64,000 nucleotides of DNA from Ohtaekwangia koreensis (GTDB taxonomy: Bacteria; Bacteroidota; Bacteroidia; Cytophagales; Cyclobacteriaceae): positions 2,275,630-2,339,629 of the forward strand of contig NZ_FUZU01000001.1 in assembly GCF_900167975.1 (NCBI RefSeq). The letters are read 5' to 3'. Positions within the stretch are counted from its first letter, which is position 1; the number at the start of each line of letters is the position of its first letter. A program made the position numbers and the translations under genes. This document shows, piece after piece, positions 41,469 to 48,637 of this stretch. The notes beneath the pieces were generated by a model. It was not told the origin of the DNA and searched no databases. It saw only the letters and a program-made list of their open reading frames with translations.

Positions 41469-43346
41469 ATGCAACGAATCATTTTTATATCAATAACCGG
41501 TCTGCTGATATTTTCCCTGATCAGCTGTAGTCAACAACAACCCGCTCAGCCAATAGAAAAAGTAAATGAGTTTTTTATTTCTCAGGCTGATTCACTCGAT
41601 TATACAATAGGTCTTCTGGCTAACGCAGATGCAGCATCATCTCCTGAAGAATTAAAAAAATATTTTGCCAAAGCCCGGCATCATTTTAAAAAGATAGAGT
41701 CGCTGGTCGTTTTCTATTTCCCGGAAGAGAACGAGCGAATCAATGGCCCCGCACTTTTAAAAACGGAAGAATATGATGACAAGGTGCTCATCCCGACAGG
41801 CTTCCAAGTGATCGAAGAAGATTTATATGCCGGTGTAATACAACGTGACACACTTCAGCAGAATGTGCTCGCCTTAAAAGCCATTCTGAATAATCTCAAA
41901 TATACCGTGAGGAGCAATGCACTGAATAATGCAAATGTATTTGAGTCAATTCGATTGGAGATACTCACCATCATGAGCTTGGGCATCTCAGGTTTCGACT
42001 CACCGGTATCATTTCAAACTATAGCCGAAGCAAAATCCAGTTTGAGAGGTGTCGAAACAATTCTTTCGTGCTATAGCGATCAGGCATCTGATAACGTATC
42101 GCTTCAGAGGCGGATGGAAAAAATCTTTCAAAGCGCCTATAGTTATTTAGATACACAGCAGGATTTTGATTCATTCAATCGCGCGGTGTTCATTCGCCAA
42201 TATCTCAACCCGTTATCATCTGCAGTATATGAGTATCAGCAAGCATTAAAAATTCCGAATAACAAATGGATCAGCGCAGTAAAAATGGACAAGCCTTTGT
42301 TTTTTAGCGCAGATGTATTCGATGTGAATTTCTTTTCACCAGCCTATAATCGTAACCTCAAGCCCGAAGTTGCCAGACTTGGTAAAATGTTATTCTTCGA
42401 TCCTGTGCTTTCCGGAAACAACACGCGGGCATGCGCATCCTGTCATTCACCATCCAAAGCTTTTTCGGATGGCGCGATTAAAAGTATAGCGTTTAATTCC
42501 AGCCACGAAGTTTTACGCAATGCTCCAACCTTGATCAACTCTGCATATCAGAAATCTCAATTCTGGGATCAGCGTGTTCACTTCATTGAAGATCAGGTAA
42601 CCGATGTGATGAGCAATCCCAATGAAATGCATGGCGATGTAGAAGCGTCTTCCAGGAAGATCGCGATGAATAAAGAATATGTTGACATGTTTAAAAAAGC
42701 GTTTGGTGATAGCGTTGTGATTGACAAACGTAGCATACAGACATCGCTCGCTGCCTATATCCGTACGTTGTCTGGACTTAATTCACGTTTTGATCAGTAT
42801 ATGCGGGGCGAACAAGCTATACTTTCAGAAGATGAAGTTTCAGGGTTCAATCTTTTTATGGGAAAGGCGAAATGCGCGACTTGTCATTTTCTTCCCTTGT
42901 TCAATGGATCGGTTCCACCACAGTATACTGAAACAGAATCGGAAGTGTTGGGTGTTCCTGCAATGGCTGACACAATACATGCTGTTGCTGATACAGACCT
43001 TGGTAAATACAATGCCTATACGCGGAAGCTTTATCAGCATGCTTTTAAAACTCCTACTGTACGCAATGCTGCATTAACGGCACCCTATATGCACAACGGA
43101 GTTTTTAAAACGCTGGAAGAAGTTATGGATTTTTATAATCGGGGAGGAGGCGCAGGCATTGGCGTGCAGCTTTTCAATCAAACATTACCCTCCGATAAAC
43201 TTAATCTTACTAAAAAAGAACAGCGACAGATTATAGCGTTCATACATACACTCACCGATACAACAGGATTAACACAAGTGCCTTCTTCATTGCCGAAATT
43301 CAATAACGCTGCACTTGATAAACGAAAAGTAGCCGGAGATTATTAG
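41469..43346 (+). CDS. Di-haem cytochrome-c peroxidase lipoprotein with an extra N-terminal helical domain (625 aa)
   Basis: Lipoprotein signal (IIFISITGLLIFSLISC). Residues about 20-270 form a helical domain with GFQVIEEDLY, recalling the GxHxxE motif of imelysin-type domains but with the His replaced by Gln. From about 290 the MauG/CcpA-type region starts (ARLGKMLFFDPVLSGNNTRA). The two haem sites are CASCHSPSKAF and CATCHFLPLF. HAFKTPTVRNAALTAPYMHN and DFYNRGGGAG are the family's conserved end. It reduces H2O2 using cytochrome c electrons, in the periplasm or at the outer membrane. The usual length is about 330-400, so the N-terminal domain is the notable addition. Confidence 0.9.
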   Translation: MQRIIFISITGLLIFSLISCSQQQPAQPIEKVNEFFISQADSLDYTIGLLANADAASSPEELKKYFAKARHHFKKIESLVVFYFPEENERINGPALLKTEEYDDKVLIPTGFQVIEEDLYAGVIQRDTLQQNVLALKAILNNLKYTVRSNALNNANVFESIRLEILTIMSLGISGFDSPVSFQTIAEAKSSLRGVETILSCYSDQASDNVSLQRRMEKIFQSAYSYLDTQQDFDSFNRAVFIRQYLNPLSSAVYEYQQALKIPNNKWISAVKMDKPLFFSADVFDVNFFSPAYNRNLKPEVARLGKMLFFDPVLSGNNTRACASCHSPSKAFSDGAIKSIAFNSSHEVLRNAPTLINSAYQKSQFWDQRVHFIEDQVTDVMSNPNEMHGDVEASSRKIAMNKEYVDMFKKAFGDSVVIDKRSIQTSLAAYIRTLSGLNSRFDQYMRGEQAILSEDEVSGFNLFMGKAKCATCHFLPLFNGSVPPQYTETESEVLGVPAMADTIHAVADTDLGKYNAYTRKLYQHAFKTPTVRNAALTAPYMHNGVFKTLEEVMDFYNRGGGAGIGVQLFNQTLPSDKLNLTKKEQRQIIAFIHTLTDTTGLTQVPSSLPKFNNAALDKRKVAGDY

Positions 43347-43431
43347 TTTGATCGCCGTTGGCAAAAGTGTTTATAGGAGGAGACTTTGGAATCGCTTCTT
43401 TTCAAAATTCTAAATTCTCCTTTCTATATTC

Positions 43432-43439
43432 TATTTTTG
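43432..43439 (+). promoter_or_regulatory. TAnnTTTG -7 box abutting the dCMP deaminase start
   Basis: TATTTTTG ends only 5 bp before ATG 43445. With the usual 4-6 nt from this box to the start point, transcription would begin at or next to the ATG, giving a leaderless or near-leaderless mRNA. No convincing -33 TTTG. Confidence 0.45.
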
Positions 43440-43444
43440 CGCAC

Positions 43445-43927
43445 ATGTTACGTCCTGATTTTGATGATATCTATATGGAGCTGGCCGTTAATCTCGCCAA
43501 GCGTTCACATTGTATTAAGCGCCATGTAGGAGCTGTACTGGCAAAAGATACCCGTATTATTTCTATAGGATACAACGGTCCGCCGGCAGGCACACATAAC
43601 TGTGATGAGGAGTGGGCAGACGTTGGTTGCCCGCGCGATTCAAAAGGTGGATGCTCGCTCGCGTTGCATGCAGAGCAGAATGCTATTCTATATGCAGTAA
43701 AAAATAAAACCTCTGTTGATGGTGCTACGCTTTATATAACGCTTTCACCGTGCCTTGCATGCTCACGGATTATTTATTCCATGGGCATCCGCAAAGTAAT
43801 ATATCTCAACTCGTATGCAGAGCACAAAGGAATCGCTTCCGATGAAGGAGTAGATTTCCTTCGGAAGTTTGGGGTAGAGGTGGAAAGATTTAATAAGCTA
43901 CTGACCAATGTAACTCATATGATATAA
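43445..43927 (+). CDS. dCMP deaminase / ComEB-type cytidine-deoxycytidylate deaminase (160 aa)
   Basis: ATG 43445 (LRPDFDDIYMELAVNLAKRS) is preferred to TTG 43358, whose extra 29 codons are not family-like. Zinc-binding and catalytic motifs are intact: HAEQNAI (His, Glu) and SPCLACSRIIYSMGIRKVIY (PCxxC). GYNGPPAGTHNCDEE and the allosteric-type insertion with CPRDSKGGC match bacterial dCMP deaminases. The product dUMP feeds thymidylate synthesis. Cytosolic, single gene, with a -7 box directly at its start. Confidence 0.93.
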   Translation: MLRPDFDDIYMELAVNLAKRSHCIKRHVGAVLAKDTRIISIGYNGPPAGTHNCDEEWADVGCPRDSKGGCSLALHAEQNAILYAVKNKTSVDGATLYITLSPCLACSRIIYSMGIRKVIYLNSYAEHKGIASDEGVDFLRKFGVEVERFNKLLTNVTHMI

Positions 43928-43938
43928 AGAAGAACCCG

Positions 43939-44265
43939 CTACTGAATCTTCAGTGCTTTTTCAAGCTCTCCAATTAACTTAACGGTAATTCCTTTTGTCT
44001 TCTTTGCTTTCTCTGCATTGAACACCGTTAACGTGCGTCCCAATACTTCATATAGGCCTGTAGGATTTTTATCATGACGGTAACTTCCAAGGCACCACTC
44101 CAAATCCGATTGAAGTTGTTGTTCAATTCCCAACTCCTGAAGTTTCTTTAATGCTTCATCACTTGCCGCTTCAATGTCATACACAGCAGCAGGAGTAGTT
44201 TTAGTTTTTGTAGTGGCTGTCTTTGCCGGAGCTTTCGTTTCAGTTTTCGCAGTTGCTTTTGCCAT
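43939..44265 (-). CDS. Small conserved-type protein with Ala/Lys/Thr-rich N-terminal tail (108 aa)
   Basis: Residues 1-28 are a histone-H1-like low-complexity tail (AKATAKTETKAPAKTATTKT). The rest is a small helical domain (IEAASDEALKKLQELGIEQQ, then QSDLEWCLGSYRHDKNPTGL, YEVLGRTLTVFNAEKAKK). No signal peptide or TM. No known family is recognised. The tail suggests nucleic-acid or ribosome contact (inference). Single gene on the minus strand, 11 bp from the convergent dCMP deaminase end; 600 bp downstream of another Ala/Lys-rich mini-gene on the same strand. Confidence 0.72.
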   Translation of the reverse strand: MAKATAKTETKAPAKTATTKTKTTPAAVYDIEAASDEALKKLQELGIEQQLQSDLEWCLGSYRHDKNPTGLYEVLGRTLTVFNAEKAKKTKGITVKLIGELEKALKIQ

Positions 44266-44866
44266 AATGGTAATGTTGTTTGTTGATTTAACACGAGAAA
44301 GTTACGAGTGATGTAAGCGTAAGACAAGTATCATGTGGATAAAATTTACGCAACCGAGTGTGAGAAGAGGATAAAAATAGCGATCAGAACCTTAAAGCAT
44401 GAAGTTACCACACGTTGATTGGAGTTTTATAGCGACTATGGATGATTCTAAAATGTTTACATCATGCAGGAATAGTACATCTTTTAGGATGATCGTTCGG
44501 TGATGCACGAGTCGCATACGAGCAAGGTGTTTAATTATATAATCATGGATGTAGTCGATTCACACTTCACGATCTCTCTGAGGATGAAGAGTGATTGTAT
44601 CGTCAATGCGTTAATACATTTAAGCGGTGCTGAACGATCTATACTCACCAATAGAAATTTCAATGAGACATAAAATCAGCGTGTACAAGTGAAAAACAGT
44701 GTATCAGCCGTTGTATAGAATGAATTATAGTAAAAAGAAGATAGCGGTGGCGTTATAGATGTGCGTGAAAGATGATGGACGCACATGAAAGGTAAAGTGT
44801 AATAAAAACGAAAGGGAAGTAAATCCAATTTACTTCCCTTCGCAAAGTTTCTTAGGTCAAACCTAA
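44266..44866. other. Gene-poor stretch, about 600 bp
   Basis: No open frame with coding character is seen on either strand, and no tRNA, rRNA or repeat array. Composition is mixed and AT-rich. The only clear element is the terminator hairpin at its right end (44812-44840). An imperfect CACTTCA/TGAAGAGTG inverted repeat near 44560-44590 is too weak to call. It may be the remains of a lost gene or hold an unrecognised regulatory RNA. Confidence 0.5.
44812..44840 (-). terminator. Rho-independent terminator of the 25-aa Ala/Lys gene
   Basis: The perfect 12-bp stem AAGGGAAGTAAA (44812-44823) / TTTACTTCCCTT (44829-44840) has loop TCCAA. On the minus strand it is followed by a T-rich TTTCGTTTTTATT run. 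It starts 27 bp after the mini-gene stop. Confidence 0.8.
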
Positions 44867-44944
44867 TTACTTCTTCTTCTTAGCAGCTTTTTTAGCAGTC
44901 TTTTTTGCAGACTTCTTTGCCGCTTTCTTCGCTGATTTTGCCAT
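44867..44944 (-). CDS. 25-residue Ala/Lys-repeat microprotein, histone H1-tail-like
   Basis: ATG 44944-44942 to TAA 44869-44867 on the minus strand encodes MAKSAKKAAKKSAKKTAKKA followed by AKKKK. The product consists of AKK and AAKK units, the text of histone H1 C-terminal tails and Hc1-like proteins. The codons are mixed (GCG, GCA, GCT; AAG, AAA), so it is not a simple DNA repeat. A strong terminator of its own follows on the same strand. These two facts argue for a real expressed mini-gene. It would be very basic and could bind DNA, RNA or polyphosphate (inference). Confidence 0.65.
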   Translation of the reverse strand: MAKSAKKAAKKSAKKTAKKAAKKKK

Positions 44945-45117
44945 AGCGTTTTTAATTTTATGTTTAAACTATACGAAAAGTAGTAACAAAAAATTTATCT
45001 ACAAAAATTTTCGTGAAAAATTTTTCGAAGCAATAAATTTTCACGAGTGATAAAGTGATCATCAACATGAGTTGATGCAGTGATGATGATGTTGATCGCA
45101 TAAATATTATATCAACT

Positions 45118-46140
45118 TTACTCTATAACATTCACTTCAGGATGAAGTGTGATGTTGAATTTTTCTTTTACACTTGCCTGTATATCCATTGCAAGTTGCC
45201 ATATTTTTTTTCCGTCACCACCACCATAGTTTACTAACACAAGTGCCTGATGTTGATGAACACCAATGTTATCGAAGCGCTTTCCTTTCCATCCACATTT
45301 TTCTATCAACCACGCTGCAGGTACTTTAAACATTGCGTTTCCCGCGATATAGCCAGGAATATCCGGGTATGTTTTTTTTAGTAATGCATAGGCGTCTGCA
45401 TCTATAGTTGGATTTTTAAAGAAGCTTCCGGCATTACCAATCACCGATGGATCCGGTAATTTACTTCTTCGAATATGGATCACTGCTTCACTGATCGCAC
45501 GCACTGAAGGTGTATCATAACCGAGTGTCGTCATCGTTTCATTCACCGCACCATAGCTACAATTGAAGCGATGATTTTTTTTTGAAAGTCTTAAAGTAAC
45601 ACTTGAAATAAAAAATTTATTTTTTGCCTCTTGCTTAAAAATACTTTCACGATAACCGAAGTTACAGTCAGCATTTGAAAAAGTTTTCACCTTACCTGTA
45701 CTTATCTCGATCGCTTCAACCGACTCTACTACATCTTTAATCTCTACTCCATACGCACCAATGTTTTGCATCGGTGCAGCACCCATCGTGCCGGGTATCA
45801 ATGAAAGATTTTCTATTCCACCTAAGTTTTTATCAACACAATACATCACTAACTCATGCCAGTTCTCTCCGGCACCAACCTTTAGCAATACATTTTCATC
45901 ATCATTGTGGATAACTTCTTTCCCTTTGATCTCTACTTTCACCACAAGTCCGTCAAAATTTTTAGTAAGCAGTATGTTACTGCCTCCACCCAATATCAAT
46001 ACCGGCTGATTTTTAAATATATCAGAGGTCAGCAGTGCTTGCGCATCTTCGATAGATTGAATTGTTGTGAATTCCTTTGCTGTTGCCTGCAGTCCAAATG
46101 TATTGAATGAGGTGAGGCTTATGTTCTTCTGTATGGTCAT
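45118..46140 (-). CDS. murB: UDP-N-acetylenolpyruvoylglucosamine reductase
   Basis: Type I MurB. FAD-binding segments are VLILGGGSNILLTKNFDGLV and GTMGAAPMQNIGAYGVEIKD. The catalytic Ser lies in GNAGSFFKNP, substrate residues in FGYRESIFK, and the C-terminal Glu in LHPEVNVIE. It reduces UDP-GlcNAc-enolpyruvate to UDP-MurNAc with NADPH in the cytosol, the second committed step of peptidoglycan synthesis. Length is normal. Its ATG overlaps the stop of the upstream glyoxalase-like gene by 4 bp, placing it last in a six-gene operon headed by DUF1800/DUF1501 genes, an odd setting for an essential gene. An internal promoter was not seen. Confidence 0.97.
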   Translation of the reverse strand: MTIQKNISLTSFNTFGLQATAKEFTTIQSIEDAQALLTSDIFKNQPVLILGGGSNILLTKNFDGLVVKVEIKGKEVIHNDDENVLLKVGAGENWHELVMYCVDKNLGGIENLSLIPGTMGAAPMQNIGAYGVEIKDVVESVEAIEISTGKVKTFSNADCNFGYRESIFKQEAKNKFFISSVTLRLSKKNHRFNCSYGAVNETMTTLGYDTPSVRAISEAVIHIRRSKLPDPSVIGNAGSFFKNPTIDADAYALLKKTYPDIPGYIAGNAMFKVPAAWLIEKCGWKGKRFDNIGVHQHQALVLVNYGGGDGKKIWQLAMDIQASVKEKFNITLHPEVNVIE

Positions 46141-46502
46141 GCGTTTGATGTATAGGATTCGCTGAATAAAAATTTAGTATAGAACGGGTTGGTTACCTTC
46201 TTTCTGATTGCATTCCAAAAAGCGTTCCGTGCTTCTGGTCTGTTGTTTCTATAGTGTTTCGTGATAAAGTCTTTATAATATTGGAGGAGGCCGCTATACT
46301 CAATTGAAACACCAGTGTGGGGAATGAAATGTACATGGTGCTGTGTCCGATGAAACGTTATAGCTTCTTTTGATGCCGGTCTATAGCAATCAGCGCTGCC
46401 AGTATGTTCGCGGTCTATAGAAAAAGCAAGCCATTGAATGCTATATTCAATGGCTTGGATGTATTCTGATATTCTGAAAATGGGAATTACGCGTGATTGC
46501 AT
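46137..46502 (-). CDS. Divergent glyoxalase/bleomycin-resistance-fold protein (121 aa)
   Basis: ATG 46502 is used; a TTG 6 bp upstream is possible. The line of the protein follows small glyoxalase-superfamily proteins: RVIPIFRISEYIQAIEYSIQ, WLAFSIDREH, AITFHRTQHHVHFIPHTGVS, IEYSGLLQYYKDFITKHYRN, NRPEARNAFWNAIRKKVTNP, FYTKFLFSES. Typical members read DPFGN near the end; here it is NPFYT, and several other normally conserved residues differ. It therefore looks eroded or neofunctionalised, though the frame is intact. It overlaps the murB start by 4 bp. Enzyme activity cannot be predicted. Confidence 0.6.
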   Translation of the reverse strand: MQSRVIPIFRISEYIQAIEYSIQWLAFSIDREHTGSADCYRPASKEAITFHRTQHHVHFIPHTGVSIEYSGLLQYYKDFITKHYRNNRPEARNAFWNAIRKKVTNPFYTKFLFSESYTSNA

Positions 46503-46517
46503 GAGCAATCTTACGCA

Positions 46518-47714
46518 CTACTTCACGTTCGATGCAACTTCTTCCTTCGAAAGTTTAAAGATGCTGATGCGTGGAAAGCGTCCAGCGAGGTACGTTGTGC
46601 CGCATACTGCAATGCCTCCGTCTTCTGTGTTGATTAAATTTCCGATCGTGAATGGATTCGAGAAGCCAAGATACTTGCTTCCTATAAACGCTCCGGTAGC
46701 TTCATCATAAAAATATAATCCAATCTGACGTGTTTGTGTATCGGCAGCGTAGATCAATACATTTTTTTCTTTTACAACGGAGCGAAGGATCTTCACTTTC
46801 GTTTCCGATATCAGTTCAGGTAAAGACAATCCACCTAAGTCAATACCAGGTCTATTTTCGGTTGCAACGATCTGTGTATTGGGCAGAAAATAATTATCAC
46901 CGAAGTTATAGCGTGCTGCGGCATACTTACTCGAGCTGAGTGGAGTAAGCGCGCTAAATCCACCGTCATCCTGCTGCCCGCTGATAATACCAATGGGTTC
47001 ATCACCATTTATATCGGTAAAGATCAATGAAAATGTATAGTCGTAAAATCCATTAAAATAGTAAACGCCCGGAGAGACCATGCCTACATCAAATGGAAAT
47101 TGTTTACCTGTTTTTAAAAAATGTTCGCTCAATGGTTTTTCACTGTCGTCTCCATCGCCAATGGTATATCCTTTTTGTTTTATCGTTGAACCATCTAAAC
47201 CGATCAGTGAAATAATTGATTGTTTCCCATTTATATCCACGCTGTATAGCAGCAGCCCTTGATCTATAGCCAAAGACGCGGCAGGGTTTACAAACCCCAA
47301 TGGAGTAGTTGTGAAATTGTCAAGGTTCTCATCGAATGAAGCCAGGTGCACATCCGTGCCTTTATTCTTCACGCAGAAGAAATAATATTTATCGGCAACC
47401 TTGGAGAGACGCGCAACGGGGTTGTTCAATGTATCCGCATCAACGAACTTCACAAAGTTTCCGTACTTGTCAGCTTTCAGCAGGTATACACCTGTAAGTT
47501 GCGTTCCAATAAGTCTGCTTTCACCCAGCACAACGTAACCGCCATCCGCAGTTTGTTGTATATCGATGGGCGAGAACCCTTCGCTGAACTGATTGCTATC
47601 AAATATAGAGGTGAATTTTTTTGTTTCGGTAAGCAGGTTGGAGTCTTCTCCACAACGCATGATGGTAAGTGCCATCACCACTATTAATAAGGATGATAAT
47701 ATTCGTGTTAGCAT
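46518..47714 (-). CDS. Beta-propeller-like lipoprotein of unknown function (398 aa)
   Basis: ATG 47714 starts a lipoprotein signal (LTRILSSLLIVVMALTIMRC); an in-frame ATG at 47780 would bury it and is rejected. The mature part has propeller-like repeats common in Bacteroidota 'SBBP-like' proteins: FSPIDIQQTADGGYVVLGES, GVYLLKADKYGNFVKFVD, GTDVHLASFDENLDNFTTT, NTEDGGIAVCGTTYLAGR. The QTxDGGYVVxG unit is the clearest. It lies 8 bp downstream of an outer-membrane barrel gene in the DUF1800 operon, suggesting a surface lipoprotein pair. Ligand unknown. Confidence 0.75.
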   Translation of the reverse strand: MLTRILSSLLIVVMALTIMRCGEDSNLLTETKKFTSIFDSNQFSEGFSPIDIQQTADGGYVVLGESRLIGTQLTGVYLLKADKYGNFVKFVDADTLNNPVARLSKVADKYYFFCVKNKGTDVHLASFDENLDNFTTTPLGFVNPAASLAIDQGLLLYSVDINGKQSIISLIGLDGSTIKQKGYTIGDGDDSEKPLSEHFLKTGKQFPFDVGMVSPGVYYFNGFYDYTFSLIFTDINGDEPIGIISGQQDDGGFSALTPLSSSKYAAARYNFGDNYFLPNTQIVATENRPGIDLGGLSLPELISETKVKILRSVVKEKNVLIYAADTQTRQIGLYFYDEATGAFIGSKYLGFSNPFTIGNLINTEDGGIAVCGTTYLAGRFPRISIFKLSKEEVASNVK

Positions 47715-47722
47715 AGTCAGGG

Positions 47723-48613
47723 TTATTTCCGGTTTAACGATTTGAAACCACTTTCCAGGAAGCGTAGCGGGAACAGACATCCCAAGGATATAGAAAGATT
47801 ATCCATATCGAGATCATCCATTGCATCACCAACGCCCGCCAGACGATCGTTGCTATACCTGTTTTCGGCTGAAACAACATTGCTCATGCCGAGTTTATAT
47901 TGCACATCGAAATTAAGGCGAACATTGTTGCCGAGATTATAGTAAAAACCGGCACCTCCTAACAAGCCCCAATATTTCTTGGCAAACAAATCTTTAGCAC
48001 CAACGGTGATTGATTCATCCTGAAATTCATTTTGTCCACCCGATGCCTGATCAATTCCGGAAACTGTTACACTCTTGGTTGCGCCAACCCGAAATGCCTG
48101 GAAAATACCAGCCTGTAAATAAGGACGAAGCTTGGTATTGGTCATTTCATATTTTACCACCAAGGGTATAAGTATATGATCTACCTTTTGTTCCTGTTCG
48201 TAATTTAATTCTACGTTATTGGTGGCAGTCTCTCCATCCGTCCATCGATATTGATTGGTATAGGCAAAACGGCTGTGCTGAAATGTAGGCTGCAGACTAA
48301 ATGTAAAGTGCTTGAAATAAAATGTTGCTTCAATTGTAAAATGACTTCCTGTCAGATTGAAGTTGCTATACTTCTTTCCACTTTCGGAAGCATCGTAATT
48401 GGTAGGAGCAAGAATGGCGTAATTCGTTACAACATTCACCTTCGTAAGGTTCATGCCGCCTTTAACACCAAGCCACCATTGCTTTTCGAGAAACTTCTCG
48501 TTCTCTTTATTCTGTTTGTTATAGGCTGCCGGTGATTTTTTCTTTTTGCTTTGTGCCAACACGAGGTTGGCTGCCAGCAAAAGACACAGCAGCGAGAGGT
48601 AAAATTTTTTCAT
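47723..48613 (-). CDS. Outer-membrane beta-barrel protein (296 aa)
   Basis: Signal peptide (FYLSLLCLLLAANLVLAQ) then a basic KKKKSP stretch and barrel strands: QWWLGVKGGMNLTKVNVVTN, FTIEATFYFKHFTFSLQPTF, QHSRFAYTNQYRW, IPLVVKYEMTNTKLRPYLQ, GIFQAFRVGA, KYWGLLGGAGFYYNLGNNVR, LNFDVQYKLGMSNVV. This is the PorT/OMP_b-brl type of short barrel common in the phylum. It is in the operon with DUF1501/DUF1800 genes and the lipoprotein that follows. Role unknown. Confidence 0.85.
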   Translation of the reverse strand: MKKFYLSLLCLLLAANLVLAQSKKKKSPAAYNKQNKENEKFLEKQWWLGVKGGMNLTKVNVVTNYAILAPTNYDASESGKKYSNFNLTGSHFTIEATFYFKHFTFSLQPTFQHSRFAYTNQYRWTDGETATNNVELNYEQEQKVDHILIPLVVKYEMTNTKLRPYLQAGIFQAFRVGATKSVTVSGIDQASGGQNEFQDESITVGAKDLFAKKYWGLLGGAGFYYNLGNNVRLNFDVQYKLGMSNVVSAENRYSNDRLAGVGDAMDDLDMDNLSISLGCLFPLRFLESGFKSLNRK

Positions 48614-48637
48614 AGGGTTGTTTGAAAAGGCTAGGCT

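Noticed and set aside
45050-45100. GATCATCAACAT / ATGTTGATC partial inverted repeat after murB
   Set aside because: The arms match only partly and no T tract follows on the minus strand; it may be chance in a GATG-rich stretch.
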